64,000 nt of DNA from positions 4,336,861 to 4,400,860 of the forward strand of contig CM073534.1 in the NCBI GenBank assembly GCA_037074615.1. The letters are read 5' to 3'. The position numbers were made by a program, and so were the translations under genes. This document shows positions 48,240-59,639 of this stretch, piece after piece; position 1 is the stretch's first letter; each line of letters starts with the position of its first letter. The stretch comes from Leucaena leucocephala (Eukaryota > Streptophyta > Magnoliopsida > Fabales > Fabaceae). The notes below the pieces were generated by a model that saw nothing but the letters and a program-made list of their open reading frames with translations, was not told the origin of the DNA and did no database searches.

Positions 48240-51200
48240 ACAGAACCTATTTCTTTTTCTTTGACTATTGACTCAGGCTCCACAGACCACATAAGTCGAG
48301 ATCGAGGATCTTTCGTGGAATTCCGTCGGTTGCCATATCAAAGCAAGTGGCTTTTCGTTGGTAATAATGCAAGGATCGAGGTTCGAGGCATTGACACTTG
48401 CAAACTTGTTTTACGTAGTGGAAAGACCTTGATACTACATGATGTGCTTCATGCTCCTGACATTTGACGAAATTTAATTTTTGTAATTTGCTTACTAGAC
48501 TTTGGGTTTAATGTAAACTTTCATGGTAAAGTTGTAGACATTTGTAGCAACTCAATATTTTATGGTTCAGCTTTCTGTTTTCAAAGCTTCTTTATTTTGG
48601 ATCTTGCTAATGATTTTAGTGTTCATGATTGCTTTGCTATTACTTCAAATAATCCTGATATGAATATTTGGCATGCTAGACTAGGACATATTAATCAAAA
48701 TAGAATGATTAAACTGGCTAAAGAAGGCTTGTTGGGGGTGATCCCTAACATGGATATGTCATTATGCGAAAGCTGTCTGGCTGGTAAGGCTACCAGGAAA
48801 CCATTCGTTAAGGGAATACGAGCTGAAAACCCATTGCAATTAATCCATTCTAACATTTACGGTCCAATGAGTGTGAGGGCACGACACGGAGCTTAATATT
48901 TCATTACCTTTATTGATGATTTTTCATGATATGGTCATGTCTATTTGATTTCACATAAGTCCGAGGAACTAGAGTGCTCTATACGATACATGAATGAAGT
49001 AGAGAATCAAATAGACAATAGAATCAAGGCATTATGTACTTATCGAGGTCATGAATACCTTTCAGATCAATTCAAACTGCTCTATGAAGAAAAAAGGATT
49101 ATTAGGCAACTAACTATCCCTGGCACACCTCAACAAAATATGGTTGCTGAAAGAAGAAACAGAACTCTTCTAGACATGGTTAGGTCTATGATGGCTTAGG
49201 CAAACCTTCCAATTTCACATTTGGGTGATGTTTTATTGATGGCAACTTTCATACTTAACCGTGTGCCTCAAAATCAATCGCTTGCACACCTATGAGTTAT
49301 GGACTAAACGTCAGCCAGATCTAACCATCCTTAGACCTTGGGGCTCAGCGGAATACATCCATGACAATTCTCATAGACATGGAAAACTGGGTCCTAGAGG
49401 GAAGAAATGTATTTTTATAAGGTACTCTGAACCCTCAAAAGGATATGTATTCATAAGTGAAATTGAAGATGGAACAGTGACTGAAACAAAATCAAGAGAT
49501 GTTGTATTTATTGAGACAAAGTTTCCCAGTAGAGGAGATATTGACCGCACTGTATCTCTTTATGAGACTCAAGAACAGGACAGTGCTGAACAAATTGATA
49601 GACCAGAATCGTCTAGGCATGTCAATCTGAGTGGGAGCCAAGAACAGTCAACACAAAGATCGAGACAAATGAGAAAAGATGAGCAAGTTGCTCCTACCAG
49701 AAAGAGTAACAGGGAAAGTGTTCCAAATAGACGCTTCCAAATAGAAGGTGAAGAACTCTTAGTTACTCCAGAAGGGGATGATGAATCCCGTACTGTTCAT
49801 GAGGCCTTAGCAGGTCCTGCAAAGGAGGAATGGAAGAAAGCAATGAAAGAGGAAATGGACTCAATGATGAAAAATCAAGTTTGGGAATTGGTTGATCTGC
49901 CAAAAGGGCGTAAAGCCATTAGGAACAAGTGGGTTCTCAAAATCAAAAGAAAAGTAGACGGATCAATTGACAAATTCAAAGCTCGATTGGTTGCAAAGGG
50001 ATATACACAACAGGAAGGTATAGATTATGAGGATACTTTTCCACCTGTTGTGCGCTTTAATTCAATAAGACTTATTCTGGCAATTGTAAACAGTTTAAAC
50101 TTAAAGTTACATCAGATGGATGTGAAAACCGCATTTCTGAATGGTGATCTGGATGAAGAAATCTATATGGAACAACCAATAGGTTTCATTGATAAAGGGT
50201 TTGAACACAAGAAGTGTAAACTCAAAAGATCTATTTATGGATTGAAATAGTCATCCAGACAGTGGTACTTGAGGTTTCACAAGGCGATTACCTCATATAA
50301 CTTCCAAATGATAGAGGAAGACCACTGTGTCTACGTTAAACGATTTAAGGGTAACTTTGTGATATTATCCTTATACGTAAATGATATACTCTTAGTCAGA
50401 AATAGTCTTGACTCTGTGATAGCTATTAAAGAATGGCTTTCATCAAATTTTGAGATGAAAGACATGGGTGAAGCAGAATACATACTTGGAGTCAAGATTC
50501 GAAGGAATCGTTCCAAGAGAATCCTCACTCTTTCACAAGAGAATTATATCAATAAGATACTTGAGCAATTCAATATGAGTGAATGCAAACCCATGGATAT
50601 CCCTGTGGCCATTGGAGTGGCCTTGAGTTCTAACATGTGTCCCAAAACTGAATCAGATAAAAAGCAAATGGAAAGAGTTCCATATGCAAGTGTCGTTGGT
50701 AGCCTGATGTATGCAATGATGTGTACAAGACCAGATATTTATTATGCCGTGGGGCTGGTTAGCAGATTTCAGTCCAACCCTGGTGAGAAATACTGGAAAG
50801 CAGTGAAAAGGATCTTGATATACTTAAAGGGCACAACTGACTATGCATTGTGTTATCAAGGAAGTGATCTACGCCTAATCGGATATTCTGATGCTGATGT
50901 AGGCGATGATGAAGAAGAACGAAGATCGACTTCAGGATACACCTTCTTGCTTAACAATGGCGCCATATGTTGGAATAGCAAGAAGCAAACGTGCATTGCT
51001 TTACCCTCTATGAAAGCTGAGTTTGTGGCATGCACTGCAGCAACGCAAGAGGCTGTTTGGCTGAAGAGATTTATCGAGCACCTAGGATTTGGGAAGGAGA
51101 GTACCAATCCGGTATTGATACACTGTGACAATACTGCAGCTATAGCCTATATAAAAGACCCTAAGTATCACAGTAACACTAAACACATTGATATAAAATA

Positions 51201-51348
51201 TAACTTTATGAGGGATTATATAGCACAAAAAATTGTAACTGTACAATACATTTCAACCAAGTGTATGGTTGCAGATCCCCTGACCAAGCCAATAGGCAAA
51301 GAAACATTCGAAAAACATGTAAAAGCCATTGACATGTTAACAATGTAA
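48240..51348 (+). pseudogene. Copia B pol (protease-integrase-RT-RNase H)
   Basis: Protease: intact TIDSGSTDHISRDRGSF (48261). A TGA at 48467 sits where IRRN is expected, likely CGA to TGA. Integrase: HARLGHIN ... CESCLAGK, but the first catalytic Asp is Asn (LIHSNIYGP) and the second is Tyr (ALCTYRGHEYLS). Reverse transcriptase: WVLKIKRKVDGSIDKFKARL, MDVKTAFLNGD, and YVND in place of YVDD (50380). A TAG at 50248 replaces CAG of element A. The uninterrupted 50269-51348 frame carries the RT end, GYSDADVGDDEEERRSTSGYT, HCDNTAAIAY and ends at the usual copia C-terminus. Confidence 0.9.
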
Positions 51349-52460
51349 AGTTGCAGACTGTATGTAATACTTTTATTTTTATTAATGATATCATGTCATT
51401 TATTATTACTTATATGTCTGGATAAAAGTATACAATGTTTAGTATGTCGTATAGGTTGAAAGAGGTAGCTCTCTCACACGAGCAACCGCCTTTGATGCTA
51501 TAGAAGTGTTCAAAGATGAGACATGTGTTCACCAGTAAATCAACAAGAGTGCTGATATGGTAGAGAACAAACACAATAAGTGTTGCCTTGGCTTAAAAGT
51601 GCAGTGAGTCGAGATGAGATCCATGAGTAAGGGTATGGATTGAACAATGGATTCCCACATCCATAAAACCTGTTGCCAAATGACAAATTCTTCAAAAATT
51701 GATGTCATATTATGTGAATATAATTGAAGAGTTTGGGTTTAGATGCTATAAGTGTCTAGACTTAAGTCTGTACAGTGTGATTGATAGAATCAAAATGATG
51801 TACACTCTTTAAGGATAAGAGGAACACTGTAACATGTGATTCATACCACATGTGCTAAAGAACCGCAAATGGAAAACAAGTGAATCAATCCCTACTTCAT
51901 TGTTGTGTGAGTTTCAGAAAGGTATAATCCTTTCATTAATGTCCTTTGACTTTGACAATATTATGGAGGTATGTTTCAGCGATTGCTACTTTGGTGTATG
52001 TCTTACGGTTAAAATTATATATGAACTAAAGGTATTATGCTAGAAAAGCGGTTGATTCATATCAAAATAATATATGGGCGAAAGAAAGATTGCCAGAATA
52101 TACATATCCATGTTAGTGTCTGTGACCGGTCCCTTGTGATATTATTTTGTTAATTTCATAAGTGTGGATACTATGCATAAGTGGAAGGCTATCTGAGTTA
52201 TAAACTTACTCAAGAGGGATTAGATTAGCCATGAGAAAAGTGTATACGGGCAAATCTAGGACGTCCAGGCACCATAACTTATTCTGATCAAGCTGCACTC
52301 AAGGGTTGCTTTGTGCTGGTCTTTGAAAAAGGGATTTCTAGTACAAACGTCCGAAAGGAGACATCATGCCTACGTGGTCACAGCAAAGCACCTAGTATGA
52401 AAGAAGGAAGAAAATGAGATTTGAGCCATAATATCTAATCCACCATGTGTGAGTGGGAGA
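51349..52460 (+). other. Copia B 3' non-coding tail with polypurine tract
   Basis: Aligns throughout with 23651-24741 of element A. No frame above about 60 codons and none shared by both copies. Ends with GAGTGGGAGA next to the LTR. Confidence 0.7.
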
Positions 52461-52799
52461 TGTAAGGAAACGGGCGATCCACCCATGGTGGATCAGACCT
52501 GATCGATGGGAAACAGAGAGCCGTTTACATGAGAACTGAGGGAACATTTGAATTTGAAATGAGGGAGTTAGATACGGTTATCTAACTCCCCTCCCCACAG
52601 GCTATATATATGTGCATACACTGACAGAAATGTAGTTGGTTGAAGAACAATACTTCTCTATTTCTGACGCTCTGTTTTCATTATTCCTCAAAGTGCATTT
52701 GCCATGTAAACGTGACCAAGAGCCTTCCGTAGTATTCTAGTCCTCGTGTGGGTATCCAGTGAGTTAAGCAAAGGATTCCAGGTACGCCCGAAACCTTCA
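52461..52799 (+). repeat. Copia B 3' LTR
   Basis: Starts TGTAAGGAAACGGGCGATCC and ends GGTACGCCCGAAACCTTCA. Contains a TATA-like GCTATATATATG (52603-52614). Aligns with the LTR of A and the solo LTR at 14803, with about 60 bp less in the middle. Confidence 0.8.
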
Positions 52800-53647
52800 C
52801 AAAATAAGCCATAGAGAACAATACCTCACAACTGAATAAACTAACTGATATGAATAATGCGCATGCCTATAATAACTACTAGAGCAAGGAGTTTACATGT
52901 TCTTATACTTAACTACAGCAAGACAATGGCACAAATAAACATACACAACCAATACATAAAAAGATAAGAGATAAATGATTAATCTCCCTCTAGCTTTTTC
53001 CTCTTTCTTGGTTCCTCTCTTTATGTATCCTTGGTGGGCTTAGGCACAAATCAAAACCTATAATTTATATATGTATGTATAGAGGAGATTAATAATCATA
53101 TATTGGTACTCTTTAATAATATAATAAATCCCCTTCAATCCCAAACACTGAATAATTTAACTATCTCTTCTTTTCTCTTAAGTTTGCTTACTTTTGACTT
53201 AACATTCTTTCCTCAAGCCTACTCTACACAATTAGATCATCTAAATTCATTGGGGTAGTAAATTCAACAAACCATTTCATTCCCACTAAAATAAAACTGA
53301 CCAAATAGGACAATGGGAAGGAATTGATACATTTCAAAACACTTTATTTCCTTCACATCAATTGTAATAGTTTAAAACAGTTTTTCAATAATGCATTCCA
53401 GATTTCCATGTATTCTTTTCTTTATTTTGAAATACTTATGAGCTCAATTGTATTACAAGAACCTCTTTCCCTTAAATCTGGAAAAATTTCTAGATTTAAG
53501 AATGATGCTTAAATCATCAATTAAAAACCTCCAAGCACTATTTAAACCTTAAAAATAATGGTTCAATAGTTAAACTCTTTTTAAATGCCATGGCTAAATA
53601 ATTTTTAACAACACTTTCAGGCCCTCATTTTCCAATAACACATGGCC
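52800..53647. other. Intergenic, nothing recognised
   Basis: AT-rich with short CT runs near 53000 and 53170. No supported gene. Confidence 0.45.
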
Positions 53648-53894
53648 TACATACATACATATATACATACATACGTACGTACGTACGTACGTACGTACAT
53701 ACGTACATACGTACATACGTACATACATACATACATACATACATACATACATACATACATACATACATACATACATACATACATACATACATACATACAT
53801 ACATACATACATACATACATACATACATACATACATACATACATACATACATACATACATACATACATACATACATACATACATACATACATAC
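53648..53894. repeat. Microsatellite (ACAT)n with an (ACGT) block
   Basis: About 247 bp of TACA tetranucleotides, nearly pure from 53722 on; 53667-53722 has ACGT/ACAT variants. Frames on both strands stay open only because the period-4 repeat has no stop codon in any frame; they are not genes. Likely highly length-variable. Confidence 0.97.
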
Positions 53895-54082
53895 TCTATC
53901 CAGTTTCCAAAACTAGAACAGCAACGTCCTCCTCCTACTAAATTTCAGTTTCAAATAGCACACTTAAACAATCCATCATACCACAGTAGCACATACAATA
54001 TATATATTATTTCACACTTAAACCAAACTTCAATCCTCCAAATTGTTTTTGAGACTTTAAACTAGAATAGAGAAGGTACAAG

Positions 54083-57000
54083 TGTCAGATCCAAAATTTT
54101 CACTATCTGTATAAGACTGATGAGGAAAGATGTTTAGAAAGGATTGTGGTAATAAATAGGGAGGAAAAGTGATGATTAGACAAAGGTATAAATAATATAC
54201 ACTAAAATGAAAAGTTTAAAAAGTTCTATGGTAAAAAAGGAAAGTAGACATAAACTTTGGGACATTAAGTATAATTATGAAAAGTTGAGGGCCTAAAGCG
54301 TAATTCTCAAAAGTTCAGGGGCAAAATGGTAATTATGTAAAGTTGACCCAGAAAATATCCAAAACTGCTAGAATCACTTTAGTCCCAAATTTTTCTAATA
54401 AATAGAGAAAATTATTCTGATCAATTTGACGCAACACAAAATTTTAATTTCAGGTTTCAAAAAATTGATATAAATTTCTGAAGAAAGAAAACTTAATACA
54501 GTATCCTTTGGACCTCTAAATTAGATGAAATTTAGTAGTAAATTCTTATAATTAATATAAGAATTTATGAAACTGATAGAATTTAGAAAGGAGTTATGTA
54601 GAATTTATAGTAGATTAAAATACCTGATAAATATGTTACAGGAGAATTTCTCGAGAGTTGAGCCCACAAAGGTAGTAGACCATGTAGAAGGCTCAAAATA
54701 TCATATTATAGGCTCAATAATATTTTTAGATAGGTTTATGGCCCAGTGCTAATAAAGATCAGAAAAAATATAAAATTACAAAAATACCACTCAGTATGTC
54801 ACTATGTTGTGCCATTGAGCCAGAGATAGACAAAAGGCATTTGGTCATTTGAATAAGGTTAGATGGTCAAGGAGCGTTCCTATAATAGTTGACCAAGATT
54901 AAGGAATACTCTGATGATATGTGAAAAGATGATAATACCCTTGAGGTTTTAAAGTAAATAAAGAACCAAGGGACATTTTGGTAATTTGCAAAGGGATCTA
55001 TAATTAAGTTTAGAAATAGACCAAGAACGTCAATGGTAGGAAGAATATGGATACTAGATTTAAGGTCAGAAAGCATATTATGGAATTATAGAAAAATTAT
55101 ATTAAAAAAATAGTCTAGTTTTTTTTGAAAATTAGACTAAGTCAGTACCTAATTAGACTAGAATTTTTTCATATGCTTCCTCCCTTTGCAATTTTGCCAT
55201 ATATGCTATGAAGTGTCCCTTGATGATTTCATGGATGATGTCATCCTTTGGATTCTAAGGCAAGTTTGATCAATAGCAAATATGAGTCATTAGATAAAAT
55301 AGGCACAAAGTGATATTGGCCTTCCATTTTCCATGAGATTTTTCTATAAATACCCCCATATTTTTACAACAAACTATGGCCCTTGGAACCCTTGGGGAGG
55401 TGCTTCTCAAATGGAAACTCAAGCCAAGACAAAGAAAAATTCAAGGACCAAAGTTCAAGCTAGCTAGGAATTAAGGCAAGCAATCTATCCTAGCTTATTT
55501 GCCTTTAATTTGGGGGCTTAAACTTAGGGTTTTTATGGAAGAAAGTTGAGCTTTACCTAGGGTGTATATGTTGTCCAAAAACCCTATATAAAAGGAGAAA
55601 GAAGAAATTAAAGTTAGAGTTATGTGATTGATGCTTAAACAATCTAGTTAGATGATTGGTTATTGAATCAAGTTGATATTCTTGACTTTGCTATAGAAGA
55701 GAAATTTTGGTTTGTACTGTTCATGATAGAAGGGGATGAAATTTCAATGATCTAATACTTCCATTGAATTTATATGATGATTTTGTGTAGGATTGAATAA
55801 GTTTTGAACCTTGGAAGCATTGGAATCAAAATGAGAATTTTTGAGAAAAAAAGGGGAGTTATTCAAACCTGTGCAAAACAGTGCACAGTGATAAGATCAT
55901 ATTTGCCGTGATTTTTAGTGTGTTTGAAGAGATTTTTATTATTGATTTTATCCCCATTTACTAATACGATGAGCAATTAATTAATAAAATTAAATTATAA
56001 CAGTTGGGTATTAATTGATGTGATTTTAGTGATTATTGAATAAATAATCTGTTTCTTTTAACTTCCTATTTCATGAAAATGCTCATTAATTACCAAGACA
56101 ACTTGCTACTGTGAGAATAAAATAGAAATGATTATAATTGATGGCTATATACAAGGATATTTAAGCATGTGATAGAGGGAATAAGTAAATAGATTAAGCA
56201 TGTGCTGGAATTAAGAAGCTAAAACAGAAGCAAGTGGGGATCACACATGTGCTACAACAAAAATCACATGGAGGGGAAAGCTAATAGATTCATGCACATG
56301 CTATCATGCAGATGACACGCCTTGCATCACACCTTCATTCCAGCTACTATTCACCCCATACACACTCATTCCACAATTCTATATAACACACACATTAGCA
56401 CATTCAAAAGGGGAGCTCACGCCACTGGACAAATCCTATATGCCACCTCCATTTTATCTATCATTCGTTCACTCCACCCAGAACTTATTCTATTCCATCA
56501 TTCTCACCATTGCACATTCTCTTTCTCATCTCCATTTTCTCTCTCTTTTCATATGTAACTTTCCTCTATTCTAGGCAATAAAACTAGAGGAAAGTTTTTC
56601 TTCCATCTTCATCTTCTCCTTTTGCATTTGCATTCACCATGACTATTGCTAGTTTTATTGCTGTTGTTAAAGTTTTGATAGCAATGGAAGGCTAGAGTTG
56701 CTATGCTCTCTTGGAGATGATGCTGAACCAGAATCCTTGAGTTGAACAGGGAGTTTATTGTGCCTTTAATCCAAATTTGATTGTATCAAGTCGATACAGT
56801 TAATTCTAAAATTATTGACTCAATTAGAGTTAGTAGATGATTAATGATTAGGTAATTGAGTTAGATTTTTCTATTTCTATATAATTGATGCTTTGATTGA
56901 TTTTCATCCTTTGACCGAGTTGGATATGGTTGTAGTTAATTAGAGCAATTCGAAAACAGAGTACAGTTGTGTATGTTTAATTCATTTTCTTATATCTCTT

Positions 57001-58572
57001 GAGTTGAATGATTCTTATTTCCCTATTCAATATCTATGAGTTGTATGATTGAGATTTTAGCTGGTGAGTTGTTAGCTAATACATTCTAATTCAACTTATT
57101 AACTCCAAATATTCTGTGGATAATGAAGGTAAGGTAGTCTCCAAGGGAATACACTTGTCATTGATACATTTCATCATCATAAACACCTAAAATCATAAAC
57201 AATAGCATAGGATTTATATTCAGAATTTGTCAACATCTCATATCATAAACCATATGATTAATTTGTTAATTTATAGCTTATTAGATTGATTAGAAATTTT
57301 AGCATCTATTTAGGCTCATTGTGAGTCGACCTAGATTAGCTTTACTCTACTATTGGTTAGCTTTATTTGATAATTAAAATGATAGTTATCACATGTTTGC
57401 TTGAATTTCATGATTCTAAGCTCATAAATGGATTCAAAAGATGAAATTGTATAGGGTAAAGTCAATACACCAATTGATTCAAAGGCCAAGTCAATTAGTA
57501 AAGATTAATGAAAGTTAATGTAGTTAAGTAAGTTCAATGTTCAAGAAAGTTATATTGTAATGAATGTATGGTAATGCTATGTTAGAAATTGATTGTGGAC
57601 TCAAAAGAGGCTGCCACACATCAAGGAAAAGTAAGAAGAAAAAGGCAAAGTTAAAGTAAAAGAAGTCAAGCATGTGAGGTAGTAAACTTATCTTAAACTT
57701 GTATGTATTGAATGTTACACTTGGTTATGATGCTATAGCTTTGTTGAATTGTATTGCATGTGTGTTTATGAATGAAGATCTATTGCTATTATTACTTTGT
57801 ATAATTGTATTTCATATGTTAAATGGAAGCATGCATATTACACAACGTTAATACTTTCATAAGTAAGCACAAGTATTTACATTAAGGCATGTATTGTTTA
57901 GTATCGTTTGCTACTAAGATTTCCTGAGAAATCTCATCCCCTCCATGTAATCCCAAACCTAATAGGTTTATGAATGATGAAAGAAGATGAAGAAGCATGA
58001 AGAGAAGTTAGGGATTAGATAATGTAAATGTTATATGATGAATGTATAAATTGTTGCAAGCAATAATATTATATGACAAGTTTGAGCAACAATGTTCATG
58101 ATGTAATGAAAAATAGCACATGATAGAATAAACATATGAATTTATAGGCACTTATTTAATATGTGAAGCTTCATTTTGACACCAAGAACAACTCATTTCG
58201 ATATATGTATAAAGAGAACGAATTTTCCAAAGTTAGGAACCATAATCTGTTTTTAGAATTTTTGACCAAATAAAGAGTAATATTTGACAACTAAACTATA
58301 TTAATTGACTAAGAATTTGGTTAGGAAAGCATTTTTTCCTTAAATTTCAAGATGTTAGCTTCGAGTATAATTTTGAACCACTTCATTTTAATTTTTCTAG
58401 AATTAATTATGATTTTTTGAAGTTCATTGCCGAATTTGGAATACCATATGAATAGTAACTCGAGAAGAGAAAAAAAATTCAAATTTAACTAATTGACTTC
58501 CAAGGTCTTGTAAGTGGTTCTAAATGCTACGAAATGGTCTCTATGATGTATTAAAGTAAGAATATTTTATTT
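54083..58572 (+). repeat. Large gypsy-type LTR, probably with an insertion
   Basis: Starts TGTCAGATCCAAAATTTT and is followed by a primer-site-like TGATATCAGAGCA at 58573, one base from the initiator-tRNA-Met type site. TATA box TATAAATA at 55345-55352. The start, the promoter zone and 57560-58560 align with the solo LTR at 26705-28606 (reverse orientation). At ~4.5 kb it is over twice the solo LTR; most of the excess lies downstream of the TATA box, at about 55960-57410, which looks inserted. No second LTR is seen. Confidence 0.68.
55960..57410 (+). mobile_element. Probable nested gypsy LTR-like insertion
   Basis: No counterpart in the solo LTR at 26705-28606. It has its own promoter-like CTATATAACACACAC (about 56378), a leader with GGCAATAAAACTAGAGG (56574), and near 57330 GAGTCGACCTAGATTAGC, resembling the end of the Athila-like LTR at 46470. 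Ends and target duplication could not be fixed. Confidence 0.42.
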
Positions 58573-58585
58573 TGATATCAGAGCA
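58573..58585 (+). other. Primer-binding-site-like sequence
   Basis: TGATATCAGAGCA differs at one base from the common plant retroelement site TGGTATCAGAGCA, complementary to initiator tRNA-Met. It sits at the end of the gypsy-type LTR. Confidence 0.6.
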
Positions 58586-58698
58586 AAAGTTTCTGACATC
58601 GGATAGGATAGTTCCCTGACCCTAGCTTTAAGTAGTAAGTACTTTGTTAAGTTAGAGTAATTGTTGGAATAGTTAGCACTATTTATTTAAGCTAGTCA

Positions 58699-59090
58699 CA
58701 CATGAGTAGATATGGGATTCCATAAATTTAAGTCAAAGTTATTAGTTAATAAGGGAGATCCCTGGCCAGTTATGATTTATGAAGGGAGCTCATATGATAG
58801 TAGAGGGGATCAGTCAAAAAAGTCTATAGTAAAATATCCCATAGATACTTATAGATATCCAAACATGCAGTATGGAGATTATGTAGAGATTCAGCCTAAA
58901 GTTGTGCATGTACCAGATGACGCTAAGTCTAGTAACTCTACACAGTATGGGTTTGATGGTGTGCCCTCTAATCTTGAGGTAAGCTCTATTCCTCCTATGA
59001 GAGGATAGATTATAGCTAAGGAAGCTGAGTACTGGTACTGTATTATAGGTAAACTAGATATTATTCCTCCTCCACTAGAGTTTAAGGATA
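58699..59090 (+). pseudogene. Unidentified ORF downstream of the gypsy primer site
   Basis: A 98-codon open frame (58712-59008: MGFHKFKSKLLVNKGDPWP ... SSIPPMRG-stop) continues past its stop as IIAKEAEYWYCIIGKLDIIPPP. A further piece in another frame near 59525-59610 reads PSIDIQGWYLRMQKYLQFTIP. I recognise no gag or pol motif. Position just after LTR and primer site suggests a gag-like or non-autonomous element product. Confidence 0.4.
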
Positions 59091-59639
59091 AATAGATTTG
59101 ATATGAGTAGCCTATAACAGTTCCTTAATCCAGAGATCCAATCACAATATACGACAATCCCTTCCTATTTTCAAAGTCCAGGAATATATGAGTTTATAAA
59201 TAAACATCAATGGGATGTTCATGGTCCTAGTCACTAGCCTTCTTTTCCAAAGACAGATAATGTTGACTATATCAGTCCCAAGAAAGCTGTAGAGAGTGAA
59301 CTACTCAGTCTAGGTCAAGGGATGGATAGAAGTAGAGATCAAGAGTAGTCGGTATATCTATATTTCCTTAATACTATAGCAAGGATGATAAACTGATATA
59401 CAATAGAGGGTATTGACTTGAATCAATTTTACATGATGGAGGATTGACATGAGATAGTAATAAGTTAGATACTTCCATATGTCCCTACATGGCACGTAGA
59501 GCTAAGTGAGCTTTTGGCAAATGATCCATCAATAGATATACAGGGTTGGTATCTCCGAATGCAGAAGTACTTACAGTTCACTATCCCCTAGAAAAGAATT
59601 TATATTGAGTTGAGGGGTAATGTAAATATATAAATAGTG

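Larger units (their letters stand above)
47732..52799 (+). mobile_element. Ty1/copia element B, 5'-truncated
   Basis: Family of element A. Lacks the 5' LTR and the first part of gag; starts inside gag directly after gypsy gag. Contains gag end, protease, integrase, RT, RNase H, a 1.1-kb tail and a 3' LTR (52461-52799). It is the best-preserved pol in the window but still has stops, one frameshift region near 49200-49270 and lost active-site residues. Confidence 0.87.

Noticed and set aside
53594..53941. Overlapping open frames on both strands coding tetrapeptide repeats (MYVC, HTYI)
   Set aside because: They are translations of the ACAT microsatellite, which lacks stops in every frame.
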